Source: an uncultured Methylococcaceae bacterium
GTDB lineage: Bacteria; Pseudomonadota; Gammaproteobacteria; Methylococcales; Methylomonadaceae
Assembly: GCA_903945375.1 (NCBI GenBank)
Contig: CAJAVP010000073.1
Location: 1 to 36,611 of the forward strand
Direction of reading: 5' to 3'
Length of the DNA stretch: 36,611 nt
A model generated the notes under the pieces. The model did not search any database. It saw only the letters and a program-made list of their open reading frames with translations, and was not told where the DNA came from. A program made the translations under genes and the position numbers. Positions 7,365 to 17,850 of the stretch are shown piece after piece (positions within the stretch are counted from its first letter, which is position 1; the number at the start of each line of letters is the position of its first letter).

Positions 7365-8423
7365 GTGAGCCATAATTCTCAGCAGTTAAATGATCGTTCA
7401 CTACAACTTTTGAAAACATTAGTTGAACGGTATATCTCCGATGGTCAGCCCGTAGGTTCGCGCTCTCTATCTAAAGATTCTGATTTAAAATTAAGCCCTG
7501 CCACTATCCGTAATGTGATGGCGGATTTAGAAGAACTGGGCTTGGTACAGTCACCGCATACCTCCGCTGGACGCGTGCCTACAGTGAGTGGTTATCGCTT
7601 ATTTGTCGATAGTTTGTTGACCGTTAAACCCTTAAACACGGCTGAATTAACCCGCTTACAATCGGGCTTATCTGTTCCGCAAGAAGCCACTGAAATGATT
7701 AGTGCAGCCTCTAAACTGTTAGCTGATTTAACGCAAATGGCTGGCGTGGTGACGTTACCTAAACGGGAAATTGTGTGTCTGCGTCATATTGAGTTTCTGC
7801 CCTTATCACATAATCGTGTGCTGGTTATTTTTGTGACCAACGAGCAAGAAGTGCATAACAAAATCATCCATACGGCCAAAGTCTTTAGTGGGTCTGAACT
7901 ACAACAGGCTGCCAACTTCTTAAATTCGATTTACGCCGGCCATAGCCTGCATTCGGTACGAGAAGCCTTATTGACGGAATTACAAGACACTCAAGCCCAT
8001 ATCAATCAAGGGATGTTAGATGCAATCAACATGGCGCAGCTAACATTTAATCAGGATAGTATCAAAGATGATTACGTATTGGCGGGTGAGACCAATCTTA
8101 TGGGCTTTTCTGAGCTCTCTGACCGTGATCGTTTAAGAACGCTATTTGACGCATTCAATCAAAAACGGGAGGTCATTCATTTACTGGATCAATGTATGAA
8201 AGCGGAAGGCGTGCAGATTTTTATTGGCGAAGAATCTGGCTATCAAGCGTTTGATCATTGCAGCTTAGTGACATCGCCTTATTCTGTTGGTAATGAAATC
8301 GTTGGTGTACTGGGGGTCATCGGGCCTACCCGCATGGCATATGAAAAAATAATCCCTTTTGTCGATATTACCGCAAAATTGTTGGGCGCAGCCTTGAATC
8401 CAAAATCACAATCCCCACTGTAA
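7365..8423 (+). CDS. hrcA: Heat-inducible transcription repressor HrcA
   Basis: A 352-residue HrcA, normal length. Residues about 1-75 are the winged helix (LKTLVERYISDGQPVGSRSL, LSPATIRNVMADLEELGLV, SPHTSAGRVPT). The GAF-like dimerisation part follows, ending with a conserved VGVLGVIGPTRMAYEKIIPF segment. HrcA binds CIRCE and represses chaperone genes; its folding depends on GroEL, which couples repression to chaperone supply. A GTG start at 7365 is used because TAGGAG (7354-7359) sits in front and the protein begins directly with the helix before the DNA-binding domain. It is the first gene of the hrcA-grpE-dnaK block, with CIRCE in its own leader. Confidence 0.96.
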   Translation: MSHNSQQLNDRSLQLLKTLVERYISDGQPVGSRSLSKDSDLKLSPATIRNVMADLEELGLVQSPHTSAGRVPTVSGYRLFVDSLLTVKPLNTAELTRLQSGLSVPQEATEMISAASKLLADLTQMAGVVTLPKREIVCLRHIEFLPLSHNRVLVIFVTNEQEVHNKIIHTAKVFSGSELQQAANFLNSIYAGHSLHSVREALLTELQDTQAHINQGMLDAINMAQLTFNQDSIKDDYVLAGETNLMGFSELSDRDRLRTLFDAFNQKREVIHLLDQCMKAEGVQIFIGEESGYQAFDHCSLVTSPYSVGNEIVGVLGVIGPTRMAYEKIIPFVDITAKLLGAALNPKSQSPL

Positions 8424-8456
8424 TGGGTCTTAACTAACTTCTAAGGTAACAAAAGA

Positions 8457-9053
8457 ATGAGTAATGAGCAGGAAACAGCTGAAGCAGTGGTTGATACAGA
8501 AGCAACTGAAACCGTTGCAAACATAGTCAATGAAGAAGCCATCAATGAACATAAGGATGTGGCTGAACATGAATACACCATTGATGAATTAAAAAAAGAG
8601 TTGGCAGAAGCCAAACAAAAATCCCAAGAAAACTGGGATAAAGCCTTGCGTATCCAAGCAGAAATGGAAAACCTTAAAAAAAGAACCCAAAAGGATTTGG
8701 AAGATGCCCATAAATTTGCATTAACAAATTTTGCCAAAGAAATGCTATCTGTATTTGATAGTTTAGCTTTGGGCTTACAGGCAGCAATCGGTGATAGCGA
8801 GGAAGTTAAGAAATTTAGAGAAGGTAGCGAGTTGACCATCAAACAATTTGAATCGGCATTTGCTAAATTTAATATCATCACTATTGACCCATTAGGACAG
8901 CCTTTCAATGCCGAGCATCATCAAGCAATGGTGATGCAAGTGGTTGAAGGGGCAGAGCCCAATACGGTGGTCAATGTTTTTCAAAAAGGTTACTTGCTCA
9001 ATGGTCGATTATTACGACCCGCAATGGTTGTGGTTGCTAAAGCCGCAGATTAA
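8457..9053 (+). CDS. grpE: Nucleotide exchange factor GrpE
   Basis: A 198-residue GrpE. Residues 1-45 are an acidic, low-complexity N-terminus, about 45-110 a long coiled coil ([20 protein letters not shown], then [21 protein letters not shown]), and about 140-196 the beta domain with the typical [15 protein letters not shown] and [15 protein letters not shown]. GrpE releases ADP from DnaK and acts as a thermosensor in the chaperone cycle. It lies 33 nt after hrcA with no terminator between, so it is probably under the same CIRCE control, and 83 nt before dnaK, where a separate heat-shock promoter sits. Confidence 0.96.
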   Translation: MSNEQETAEAVVDTEATETVANIVNEEAINEHKDVAEHEYTIDELKKELAEAKQKSQENWDKALRIQAEMENLKKRTQKDLEDAHKFALTNFAKEMLSVFDSLALGLQAAIGDSEEVKKFREGSELTIKQFESAFAKFNIITIDPLGQPFNAEHHQAMVMQVVEGAEPNTVVNVFQKGYLLNGRLLRPAMVVVAKAAD

Positions 9054-9061
9054 ACATTTGG

Positions 9062-9089
9062 CTTGAAATCACACTAAACGACCTCATAT
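9062..9089 (+). promoter_or_regulatory. Sigma-32-like heat-shock promoter of dnaK
   Basis: CTTGAAA (9062-9068), a 13-bp spacer and CCTCATAT (9082-9089). The RpoH consensus is CTTGAAA with CCCCATnT about 11-17 bp later; only one base of the -10 core differs. It lies in the grpE-dnaK gap, 48 bp before the dnaK start. Confidence 0.75.
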
Positions 9090-9136
9090 CGGTCATCAAC
9101 ATTTACATTTTTTTATTATCAAGTCCGGAGAATTCA

Positions 9137-11050
9137 ATGGCTAAAATAATTGGGATAGATTTAGGAACCACAAACTCTTGCGTTGCTGTTTTAGAAAACG
9201 GTGTCGCAAGAGTGATCGAAAACAGTGAAGGCGCACGCACTACGCCTTCAATCATTGCCTTTAGCAGTGATGATGAAGTATTAGTAGGACAGTCGGCAAA
9301 ACGTCAAGCCGTCACCAACCCCAAAAACACCTTATTTGCAATCAAACGTCTGATTGGTCGCCGTTTTAAAGATGATGTTGTACAAAAAGACATCAAAATG
9401 GTGCCTTACCAAATCGTCGAGGCAGAAAATGGAGATGCTTGGGTCGAAGTTCATGGCAAAAAAATGGCGGCACCCGAAATTTCAGCTCGCGTCTTAATGA
9501 AGCTGAAAAAAGATGCCGAAGCTTACTTAGGTGAAACTGTCACAGAAGCCGTTATTACCGTACCCGCTTATTTCAACGATTCACAACGCCAAGCAACCAA
9601 AGATGCAGGACGCATCGCGGGTCTGGAAGTTAAACGTATCATCAACGAGCCAACCGCCTCTGCTTTAGCTTTTGGTATGGATAAACCAAAAGGCGATACC
9701 ATTATTGCGGTTTATGATTTAGGTGGTGGTACATTTGATATTTCCATCATTGAGATTGCAGAAATCGACGGCGAACATCAATTTGAAGTACTTTCAACCA
9801 ATGGCGATACGTTCTTAGGTGGTGAAGATTTTGACTCCCGCGTTATCGAATATCTAGCTAGTGAGTTTAAAAAAGACAGTGGTGTTGATTTACACAATGA
9901 TCCACTAGCGCTTCAACGCTTAAAAGAAGCGGCTGAAAAAGCCAAGATTGAACTCTCTTCCAGTCAACAAACGGATGTTAATCTGCCTTACATCACCGCC
10001 GATGCTTCAGGCCCAAAACATTTAAACGTCAAATTGACACGCACTAAATTAGAATCTTTGGTTGAAGAATTAATTAACCGCACCAAAGGCCCTTGTGAAA
10101 TGGCTTTGAAAGATGCCGGTAAATCAGCCAAAGAAATTAACGATGTTATTTTGGTTGGCGGTCAAACCCGTATGCCAAAAGTCCAAGAAATGGTCAAAGA
10201 CATTTTTGGCAAAGAACCTCGTAAAGATGTCAATCCAGACGAGGCTGTTGCGTTAGGCGCTGCTATTCAAGCGGGTGTATTAGGCGGTGAAGTTAAAGAC
10301 GTCTTGCTATTAGACGTTATTCCGTTGTCATTAGGTATTGAAACACTGGGCGGTGTCATGACCAAACTCATTGAAAAAAACACCACCATTCCAACTAATG
10401 CCTCACAAGTCTTCTCTACCGCAGACGACAACCAAACTGCGGTGACAGTGCATGTGTTGCAAGGTGAGCGTGAAAAAGCATCGGCGAATAAATCCTTAGG
10501 GCGTTTCGATTTATCGGATATTCCGCCTGCACAACGCGGTATTCCGCAAATTGAAGTCGCGTTTGATATCGATGCCAATGGTATCTTAAACGTATCAGCA
10601 AAAGATAAAGCGACCGGCAAAAAACAGTCTATCGTCATTAAAGCATCCAGTGGATTGTCAGATGACGAAGTTCAACGCATGATAAAAGATGCCGAAGCAC
10701 ATGCGGATGAAGATCGTAAACTGACGGAATTAGTACAAGCCAGAAATCATGCGGATGGCATGATTCACGCCACCGAAAAATCACTGAAAGAATTAGGTGA
10801 TCAAGTTTCTGCGGATGAAAAACAAAATATAGAGAATGCGATTAGTGCCGTCAAAGATGCGCTGAAAAGCGATGATAAAACCGCTATCGAAGAAAAAACT
10901 AATGCGTTAACTGAATTATCAGGTCATTTAGCAGAGCGCATTTATGCTCAAAAAGGCGCTGAAGAAGCGGGGGCATCGTCATCGGATTCTCATGCCGCCG
11001 ACGATGGTGTCGTTGATGCTGAGTTTGAAGAAGTTAAAGACGATAAGTAA
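9137..11050 (+). CDS. dnaK: Molecular chaperone DnaK (Hsp70)
   Basis: A 637-residue Hsp70, full length. The ATPase domain (1 to about 385) opens with [14 protein letters not shown] and contains [13 protein letters not shown] and [11 protein letters not shown]. The linker [16 protein letters not shown] leads to the substrate-binding domain (about 390-505) and helical lid. The acidic C-terminal tail ends [14 protein letters not shown], with the EEV element typical of bacterial DnaK. It refolds and protects proteins with DnaJ and GrpE. A good ribosome-binding site (CCGGAG) precedes the ATG. It has a sigma-32-like promoter of its own in addition to any read-through from hrcA-grpE, and two terminator-like hairpins follow it. 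Confidence 0.98.
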   Translation: MAKIIGIDLGTTNSCVAVLENGVARVIENSEGARTTPSIIAFSSDDEVLVGQSAKRQAVTNPKNTLFAIKRLIGRRFKDDVVQKDIKMVPYQIVEAENGDAWVEVHGKKMAAPEISARVLMKLKKDAEAYLGETVTEAVITVPAYFNDSQRQATKDAGRIAGLEVKRIINEPTASALAFGMDKPKGDTIIAVYDLGGGTFDISIIEIAEIDGEHQFEVLSTNGDTFLGGEDFDSRVIEYLASEFKKDSGVDLHNDPLALQRLKEAAEKAKIELSSSQQTDVNLPYITADASGPKHLNVKLTRTKLESLVEELINRTKGPCEMALKDAGKSAKEINDVILVGGQTRMPKVQEMVKDIFGKEPRKDVNPDEAVALGAAIQAGVLGGEVKDVLLLDVIPLSLGIETLGGVMTKLIEKNTTIPTNASQVFSTADDNQTAVTVHVLQGEREKASANKSLGRFDLSDIPPAQRGIPQIEVAFDIDANGILNVSAKDKATGKKQSIVIKASSGLSDDEVQRMIKDAEAHADEDRKLTELVQARNHADGMIHATEKSLKELGDQVSADEKQNIENAISAVKDALKSDDKTAIEEKTNALTELSGHLAERIYAQKGAEEAGASSSDSHAADDGVVDAEFEEVKDDK

Positions 11051-11064
11051 TTGATTACACAAAG

Positions 11065-11088
11065 GGTGGGCAGAATATTTTGCCCACC
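11065..11088 (+). terminator. Hairpin after dnaK (first of two)
   Basis: GGTGGGCA (11065-11072) pairs with TGCCCACC (11081-11088) around an AT-rich loop, 15 nt after the dnaK stop. Only TTT follows, so termination may be partial and the hairpin may instead stabilise the 3' end of the message. Confidence 0.6.
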
Positions 11089-11120
11089 TTTGGTTAAAAT
11101 CACACAGCAACATCGTGATT

Positions 11121-11142
11121 AAGAGGCTTTAGCCTCTTTTTT
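11121..11142 (+). terminator. Rho-independent terminator between dnaK and dnaJ
   Basis: AAGAGGCT (11121-11128), a TT loop, AGCCTCTT (11131-11138) and a continuing T-run to 11142 form a classical terminator. The remaining 167 bp to dnaJ (11143-11309) are AT-rich and hold no gene; TATATT at about 11228 could be a -10 box for dnaJ, but no convincing -35 or sigma-32 site was found. Confidence 0.85.
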
Positions 11143-11309
11143 GCGTTTGAGCAGATTCATTTTGAGAAGCAGTGACGTGCGGAAATTTCTTAAAAAGATG
11201 ATAGATAGCAATCAATCCAACTCGCTTATATTCTTTGTAATCAAGCAAAAAACCAAGCTGATTGATATAATTATCAAATCATCAAACACATTAGAGTCAA
11301 TGACAAGCC

Positions 11310-13258
<1,949 letters not shown>

Positions 13259-13275
13259 TTCCAGTTACCAAAAAC

Positions 13276-13308
13276 CCAATGAGCTAACGTTAAACCTTAG
13301 CTCATTGG
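13276..13308. terminator. Bidirectional terminator between dapB and the convergent small gene
   Basis: CCAATGAGCTAA (13276-13287) pairs perfectly with TTAGCTCATTGG (13297-13308). On the minus strand the stem is followed by GTTTTTGG, on the plus strand by a weaker TT. It lies between the convergent dapB and the secreted small protein gene, so it can serve both. Confidence 0.75.
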
Positions 13309-13318
13309 TTCAAATCTA

Positions 13319-13723
13319 CTAGGGCTTTGCGACTTTAACCAACCAGCCTGATTGCTCATCACAACCTAATACCGCTTTAGCGCTGGCATTGAGCCTGACA
13401 AACAATCCATTAAACTCAGCGGGCAATTTACCTTTAACTTTATGAAAACTACTATTGCTTTCAACTGTAAAATTTAAAGGCTTATCTTTTGCCGTCAATT
13501 TAATCGTACTGGGATCGACCCAAGGTGACAGCTTGAAAAAAAACTCCGATTCTGGTGCAACTTCACTATTCTCTGGCGCACTATAAGTCGCCAAATTAAA
13601 ATCCGTAAAACGTGGCTTTTTACAAGCAGCCTCTGATTCTTGAGCGCCATAAGCAAAGACCATTGCATTATTAATTAGCATTGCGATGAACAATGCCGAT
13701 TTGGCGATAGTTATTATTTTCAT
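13319..13723 (-). CDS. Small secreted hypothetical protein
   Basis: A 134-residue protein, started at the ATG at 13723, which has AAGGAG six bases upstream; the in-frame TTG at 13729 lies too close to it. Residues 1 to about 25 are a signal peptide (hydrophobic core ALFIAMLINNAMVFA). The mature part is about 110 residues with two cysteines (about positions 34 and 121) that could form a disulfide, and looks like a single beta-sandwich-type domain (ESEFFFKLSPWVDPSTIKL, HKVKGKLPAEFNGLFVRLNA). I do not recognise the family. It is transcribed towards dapB, alone. Confidence 0.75.
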   Translation of the reverse strand: MKIITIAKSALFIAMLINNAMVFAYGAQESEAACKKPRFTDFNLATYSAPENSEVAPESEFFFKLSPWVDPSTIKLTAKDKPLNFTVESNSSFHKVKGKLPAEFNGLFVRLNASAKAVLGCDEQSGWLVKVAKP

Positions 13724-13936
13724 ATTCAACTCCTTATTAACGTGCTGATATGTGTTTTATCAGCGACTTCTCAGCTTTAATTATTTTTTTGTTTAGCTAA
13801 CTACCTAGTGTTTTATTCTGTTTCTTTAGCCTCGTCGATTTTAACTTAATTTTTGCTCTAAAAACATCTTGTATGTTATTTAAAAACGATTGCAAGTAAT
13901 TCGTTTATATATATACTGTTGGCACTTAGCTTGCCG

Positions 13937-13960
13937 ATGATTATAAAAATAATCATTATA
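13937..13960. promoter_or_regulatory. Fur-box-like palindrome upstream of the MFS gene
   Basis: ATGATTAT-AAAA-ATAATCAT (13937-13956) is a perfect 8-bp inverted repeat. The overlapping 19-mer tataaaaataatcattata (13942-13960) matches 15 of 19 positions of the classical Fur box GATAATGATAATCATTATC. The region is AT-rich, which raises the chance of a random match. It is 90-110 bp before the MFS start, in a promoter-like position. Confidence 0.4.
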
Positions 13961-13987
13961 AATCAAACGGATATTCTGGTTTTGCTA

Positions 13988-14019
13988 AGTGATAACTCAT
14001 AAGTCGCAAACTTATCACT
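13988..14019. promoter_or_regulatory. Inverted repeat in the leader of the MFS gene
   Basis: AGTGATAA (13988-13995) and TTATCACT (14012-14019) are exact inverted copies 16 bp apart, about 30 bp before the MFS start codon and just upstream of its GAGG ribosome-binding site. It could be an operator or an RNA hairpin. The rest of the 326-bp gap (13724-14049) is AT-rich and holds no gene. Confidence 0.4.
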
Positions 14020-14049
14020 CTGATATATCAAACAATAGAGGCTCCATAC

Positions 14050-15678
14050 ATGAGTAAATCAACAGATAAAATATCTATGGGAGGCGTAACATTCCATCAC
14101 CCAATCGCCTTCTGGTTTGGCGTAGTCGCCGTTACCGCTGGCGTTTCAGCTCACATTCCCATGTATTTAATGGCAAAAGATAACGGCTTTAAATTAGTCG
14201 GTATGCCAATGGACATGACCATGATTTGGGGCATGGTGTTCATTTTCTTAGGACTCGTTAGTAGTCTGTACGGTTTATATCCTAAATCTAACGCATTGAA
14301 TGAAAACACTGTCTCAAAAATTCGTGTTGCGGCCTTAGATGATGCCCCCCTTAACCTCGCGCATGTGGGTCTGCTATTGGCAATGGCATTAGCTGTCACC
14401 ATTGATGTCATGAAACCAACGACATTGGCTTTCGTGATGCCGGGCATGAGTATGGAATATGGACTTAAATCCCCACTAAATCCCACAGGAAGCTATCCCG
14501 CAGTTTGGCTAGCCTTGTCAGGTATTACTGGCACTGTAATTGGCTCTATTATCTGGGGCTGGATGGGCGATAAAATCGGACGTCGTGCATCGATTCTTTA
14601 TGCAGGTATTGGCTTTATTGGTACGTCGATCTGCGGCACAATGCCAGATTTCTTTGGCAATGTAGCGATGTGCTTTGTGATGGGGGTTGCGGTGGGCGGT
14701 ATGTTACCCATTTGCTATGCGTTATTGGCTGAAACTATTCCTGCACGCCATCGCGGCTGGTTAATGATTTTAGTCGGGGCGGATATCGCAGGCGCCTATA
14801 TCATCACCAGCTGGCTTGCCGCTTGGCTGATTCCTGAATACAGCTGGCGCATTTTGTGGTTAATTGGTATGCCAACCGGTGTCATTTTTATTTTAATCAA
14901 CCGATGGATTCCTGAATCCCCACGATATTTACTCGCCAATGGCCGAGAAGCAGAAGCCAAAGCGGTTATGACTCGCTATGGTGCAAAAATTATTCACGAA
15001 ACGCCGGTTGCCGCAGAACTCGAAGTTAAAATCAAAGGGCAATGGAAACAACTTATCAGCCCACAGTTTTTAGGTACCACATCATTAGTCACCGTGCTTG
15101 GCATAGGTTCAGGTCTGGTCTTATTTGGATTTAATCTATGGATTCCTACCAACCTTAGAGCAATGGGGTTTACAGAAGCCGATCAAATTCTTCGAAATGC
15201 CGCCATGATGGGTTTTCCTTTGTCTTTTTTGGTCGCTTGGATGTATGGCTTCTGGAGTAGCAAAAAAACCATTGTTATTTTGTGTGCGCTCACGGCAGCT
15301 GCATTATTTGGGTTTGTTTTTGCGGGTAATTCTATTATTGAGAATCGTCCCCTACTCTACTTACTTTTGATTGTGCCTATCTGGGGAATCAGCTCAGTGG
15401 TTGCGGTATTATCAGTCTATAGCTCAGAAATCTATCCAACACGAATTCGCGCACGCGGTACAGGCTATGCGGCTAGCGCAAGCAAAGCTGGCGGTGTTAT
15501 GATTATCGCCCTGATGTCATTTGGTATGGCCGCACCATCCATCTCGACAGTTGCCATGATTGGTGCAATACCTATGGCCTTAGCAGTAATTTTGGTCGCC
15601 TTTTTTGGCACAGAAACCCGTAATCGTGGATTAGAAGAAATTTTAGAAGATTCTGTCAAGATTCAAACGGCATCATAA
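14050..15678 (+). CDS. MFS transporter with two extra N-terminal helices
   Basis: A 542-residue inner-membrane transporter. The canonical 12-helix MFS fold starts near residue 101 (LNLAHVGLLLAMALAV); motif A, GWMGDKIGRR, is at 170-179 and a sugar-porter-like WIPESPRYLL follows helix 6. In front is an unusual 95-residue extension with two predicted helices (about 19-42 and 55-76), giving 14 in all. Methionine clusters occur at GMPMDMTMIWGM (51-62) and VMPGMSM (129-135). The substrate cannot be read from the sequence; the overall family includes sugar and organic-acid porters. GAGG precedes the ATG. It is upstream of two FOXRED2-like genes but separated from them by a hairpin, and has a Fur-like palindrome in front. 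Confidence 0.82.
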   Translation: MSKSTDKISMGGVTFHHPIAFWFGVVAVTAGVSAHIPMYLMAKDNGFKLVGMPMDMTMIWGMVFIFLGLVSSLYGLYPKSNALNENTVSKIRVAALDDAPLNLAHVGLLLAMALAVTIDVMKPTTLAFVMPGMSMEYGLKSPLNPTGSYPAVWLALSGITGTVIGSIIWGWMGDKIGRRASILYAGIGFIGTSICGTMPDFFGNVAMCFVMGVAVGGMLPICYALLAETIPARHRGWLMILVGADIAGAYIITSWLAAWLIPEYSWRILWLIGMPTGVIFILINRWIPESPRYLLANGREAEAKAVMTRYGAKIIHETPVAAELEVKIKGQWKQLISPQFLGTTSLVTVLGIGSGLVLFGFNLWIPTNLRAMGFTEADQILRNAAMMGFPLSFLVAWMYGFWSSKKTIVILCALTAAALFGFVFAGNSIIENRPLLYLLLIVPIWGISSVVAVLSVYSSEIYPTRIRARGTGYAASASKAGGVMIIALMSFGMAAPSISTVAMIGAIPMALAVILVAFFGTETRNRGLEEILEDSVKIQTAS

Positions 15679-15732
15679 ACGCTTGCTAATTAGTGTTTAT
15701 AACCATCTAATACACTAGAATAGTAAACACAG

Positions 15733-15774
15733 AGCCCTACGGAGAAAAAGATATACTCTTTAATCCATAGGGCT
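15733..15774 (+). terminator. Hairpin after the MFS gene
   Basis: AGCCCTACGG (15733-15742) pairs with CCATAGGGCT (15765-15774) with one mismatch; inside, AAAAGA and TCTTT can extend the pairing. It lies 55 nt after the MFS stop. It lacks a strong U-tract, so it may be a partial terminator. Confidence 0.55.
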
Positions 15775-15884
15775 TATCCTTGTATATTGCTCTTTCATTT
15801 GTTCAAATCTGTATTTGACTATTTTTCAAAGTCAAAAAAACTGTTACGTTGTTATTTTCACTCATTATTAAAAAAATTATCACT

Positions 15885-17663
15885 ATGAATCATCACGACT
15901 ATATCATTTTAGGAGCAGGTCCTGCCGGATTACAAATGGGCTATTTCATGGAGCAAGCAGGACATGATTATCTTATTTTGGAAGGTAAAGACGGCGCGGG
16001 CTCTTTTTTTGAACAGTATCCACGTCAAGGAACATTAATTTCATTGAATAAGGTTTACAATTTCTTCCCTGAAGCTGAATTCAACTTACGCCATGATTGG
16101 AATTCCCTCATCACACATGATTCTTCTCATTTATTTACCAACTATACCACTGACTTATATCCTAAGAATTATGTTCTAGTCCGGTATTTAAATGATTTTG
16201 CTAAAAAATACAAAATAAAAATTAAATTTAACACCCCAGTCAAAATGATTGCTCGCCAATCAAACGAAGATCGTCTTTTTGTCTTAACGGATCACAATGG
16301 TAATGAATACAGCTGTAAACGTCTAATATTGGCGACTGGTGCAGTTAAGCCTAATATTCCTGACGTTGAAGGCATCGAATTAGCAGAAGGTTTTGAAGAT
16401 TACGATGTTAATCCAGAGCGTTATAAAAACAAGCGTGTTGTTATCTTAGGTCGTGGTAATTCTGCATTTGAAGTGGCAAATGATTTAGCAGGTCATGCAG
16501 CAATTGTCTTTGTCATGATTGGCAATCGCTTAATACGTCATGCTTGGAATAGCCATTTCGTGGGAGATTTGCGCTCTTATAACAATACAATTCTGGACAT
16601 GTTCCAGTTAAAAGCCTTACATACCGTAACAGGCACCACCTTAACTAAATTAGTACGTCAGGATAACGGCACATTACAAGTCCATTACACGGAAGAATTG
16701 CCCCATTGGAAAACCCCTGGTACAGCATTTGGTTGGTTTGAAGCTGATCACGTGATTCGTTGTACCGGATTCAAATACGCAGAGCCTAAAATCTTTGCTG
16801 ATGATATTGCGCCACAAATGGATGCAATGAATAAATATCCCCTAATGAATTCTAGCTGGGAAAGCAGCACCCCTGATATGTACTATATCGGCACGGTAAC
16901 CGCTTCACGCGATAAAAAATCAGCTTCAGGCTTTATTCATGGCTTCCGTTATAACACTCGCACCTTATTTAGAATGCTGGAAGAAAAATACCATCAAAAA
17001 GCCATGCCGTCTGATTGTTTTGAATTGACAAATGAAGATCAATTACAAGCGCTAGGCGATCATATTATTAACCGATTAAGTATGAGTTCTGCGTTATATC
17101 AATTATTCGGCACACTGTGTGATGTACTTGTTATTGAAGACGGCAAAGTAGAAATGTTCTATGAATTACCCGTTTCCTATGTCTTAAAAGACTCCATGTT
17201 TGCTAATAAAAAGATTATTATTTTTACATTGGAATTAGGTTTTGATACCTTCGAAAATGGTTTTGAAGACTCGCTTAACTTTATTCGTCGCAATGACCCA
17301 GAACGTCCTGCGAACGTGGCTTATGTCCACCCTGCCTTCCGTTTATATGAGCAAGGCGAATACATTAAAGGCAGCAATACGCGCAGCTCAGTTGTGACAC
17401 GATTTGATGTCGCCGCCGATATAATTGACGGTGATTTGGCAAATATAAAACCACGTAATATGCTGCTCAACTTTATTAATAGCATTGTTATGGTCACATC
17501 AACAGTTTATTCGCTGGATCATTTCACTGATGATGAATCACGCGGTGGCTTTAAGCCTTGGGCGGCCGATGACCCGCGTATTATGAATCACGGTTTGCAA
17601 CGTTGTAAAATGAATGCCGATGGCTCACCTTTAATGTTAGGGCCTCTTGAATATAAAAAATAA
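15885..17663 (+). CDS. FOXRED2-like FAD/NAD(P)-dependent oxidoreductase, copy A
   Basis: A 592-residue two-dinucleotide-binding flavoprotein, started at the ATG at 15885 (MNHHDYIILGAGPAG) because copy B begins at the equivalent codon; neither has a clear ribosome-binding site. The FAD motif GAGPAG is at 10-15, an ATG motif (LILATGAVKPNIP) near 150, and the NAD(P) motif GRGNSA at 189-194. Stretches such as FNLRHDWNSL, ILGRGNSAFE and LRSYNNTILDMFQLKAL closely resemble animal FOXRED2 (ERFAD), a flavoprotein of ER-associated degradation. There is no signal peptide, so this one should be cytoplasmic. The C-terminal third (about 370-590) is also of the FOXRED2 type. Substrate unknown. A tandem paralogue follows. 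Confidence 0.82.
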   Translation: MNHHDYIILGAGPAGLQMGYFMEQAGHDYLILEGKDGAGSFFEQYPRQGTLISLNKVYNFFPEAEFNLRHDWNSLITHDSSHLFTNYTTDLYPKNYVLVRYLNDFAKKYKIKIKFNTPVKMIARQSNEDRLFVLTDHNGNEYSCKRLILATGAVKPNIPDVEGIELAEGFEDYDVNPERYKNKRVVILGRGNSAFEVANDLAGHAAIVFVMIGNRLIRHAWNSHFVGDLRSYNNTILDMFQLKALHTVTGTTLTKLVRQDNGTLQVHYTEELPHWKTPGTAFGWFEADHVIRCTGFKYAEPKIFADDIAPQMDAMNKYPLMNSSWESSTPDMYYIGTVTASRDKKSASGFIHGFRYNTRTLFRMLEEKYHQKAMPSDCFELTNEDQLQALGDHIINRLSMSSALYQLFGTLCDVLVIEDGKVEMFYELPVSYVLKDSMFANKKIIIFTLELGFDTFENGFEDSLNFIRRNDPERPANVAYVHPAFRLYEQGEYIKGSNTRSSVVTRFDVAADIIDGDLANIKPRNMLLNFINSIVMVTSTVYSLDHFTDDESRGGFKPWAADDPRIMNHGLQRCKMNADGSPLMLGPLEYKK

Positions 17664-17677
17664 TTACTTAAATAAAT

Positions 17678-17713
17678 AAAAAACTGCGTGATATTAACAT
17701 TCCGCAGTTTTTT
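17678..17713 (+). terminator. Rho-independent terminator after FOXRED2-like copy A
   Basis: AAAAAACTGCG (17678-17688) pairs with CGCAGTTTTTT (17703-17713), followed by more T residues, 15 nt past the stop codon. The A-run/T-run form also allows reading on the opposite strand. Confidence 0.85.
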
Positions 17714-17727
17714 TTATTGCCAACCCT

Positions 17728-17827
17728 GTAAGTATTCAGTCCCCCTCTTTGAAAAAGAGGGGTTAGGGGATATTTTATTAGATAAATCCCCCAATCCCTC
17801 TTTTCAAAGGGGGAGGTGAATAGTTAC
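17728..17827. mobile_element. MITE-like element, copy A (100 bp)
   Basis: The ends are GTAAGTATTCAG (17728-17739) and GTGAATAGTTAC (17816-17827), imperfect inverted copies of each other, and the arms continue inward as C-rich and G-rich strands (CCCCCTCTTTGAAAAAGAG against CTCTTTTCAAAGGGGGAGG). The whole element folds on itself and codes for nothing. The same two ends occur around a 48-bp version at 29029-29076. It sits between the terminator of copy A and the start of copy B. Confidence 0.75.
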
Positions 17828-17850
17828 CCAACCCTTAATTCAATACAACT

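Noticed and set aside
17678-17827. CRISPR-like or tandem repeats in the C/G-rich stretch after FOXRED2-like copy A
   Set aside because: The apparent repeats are the two arms of one inverted-repeat element; there are no regularly spaced direct repeats.
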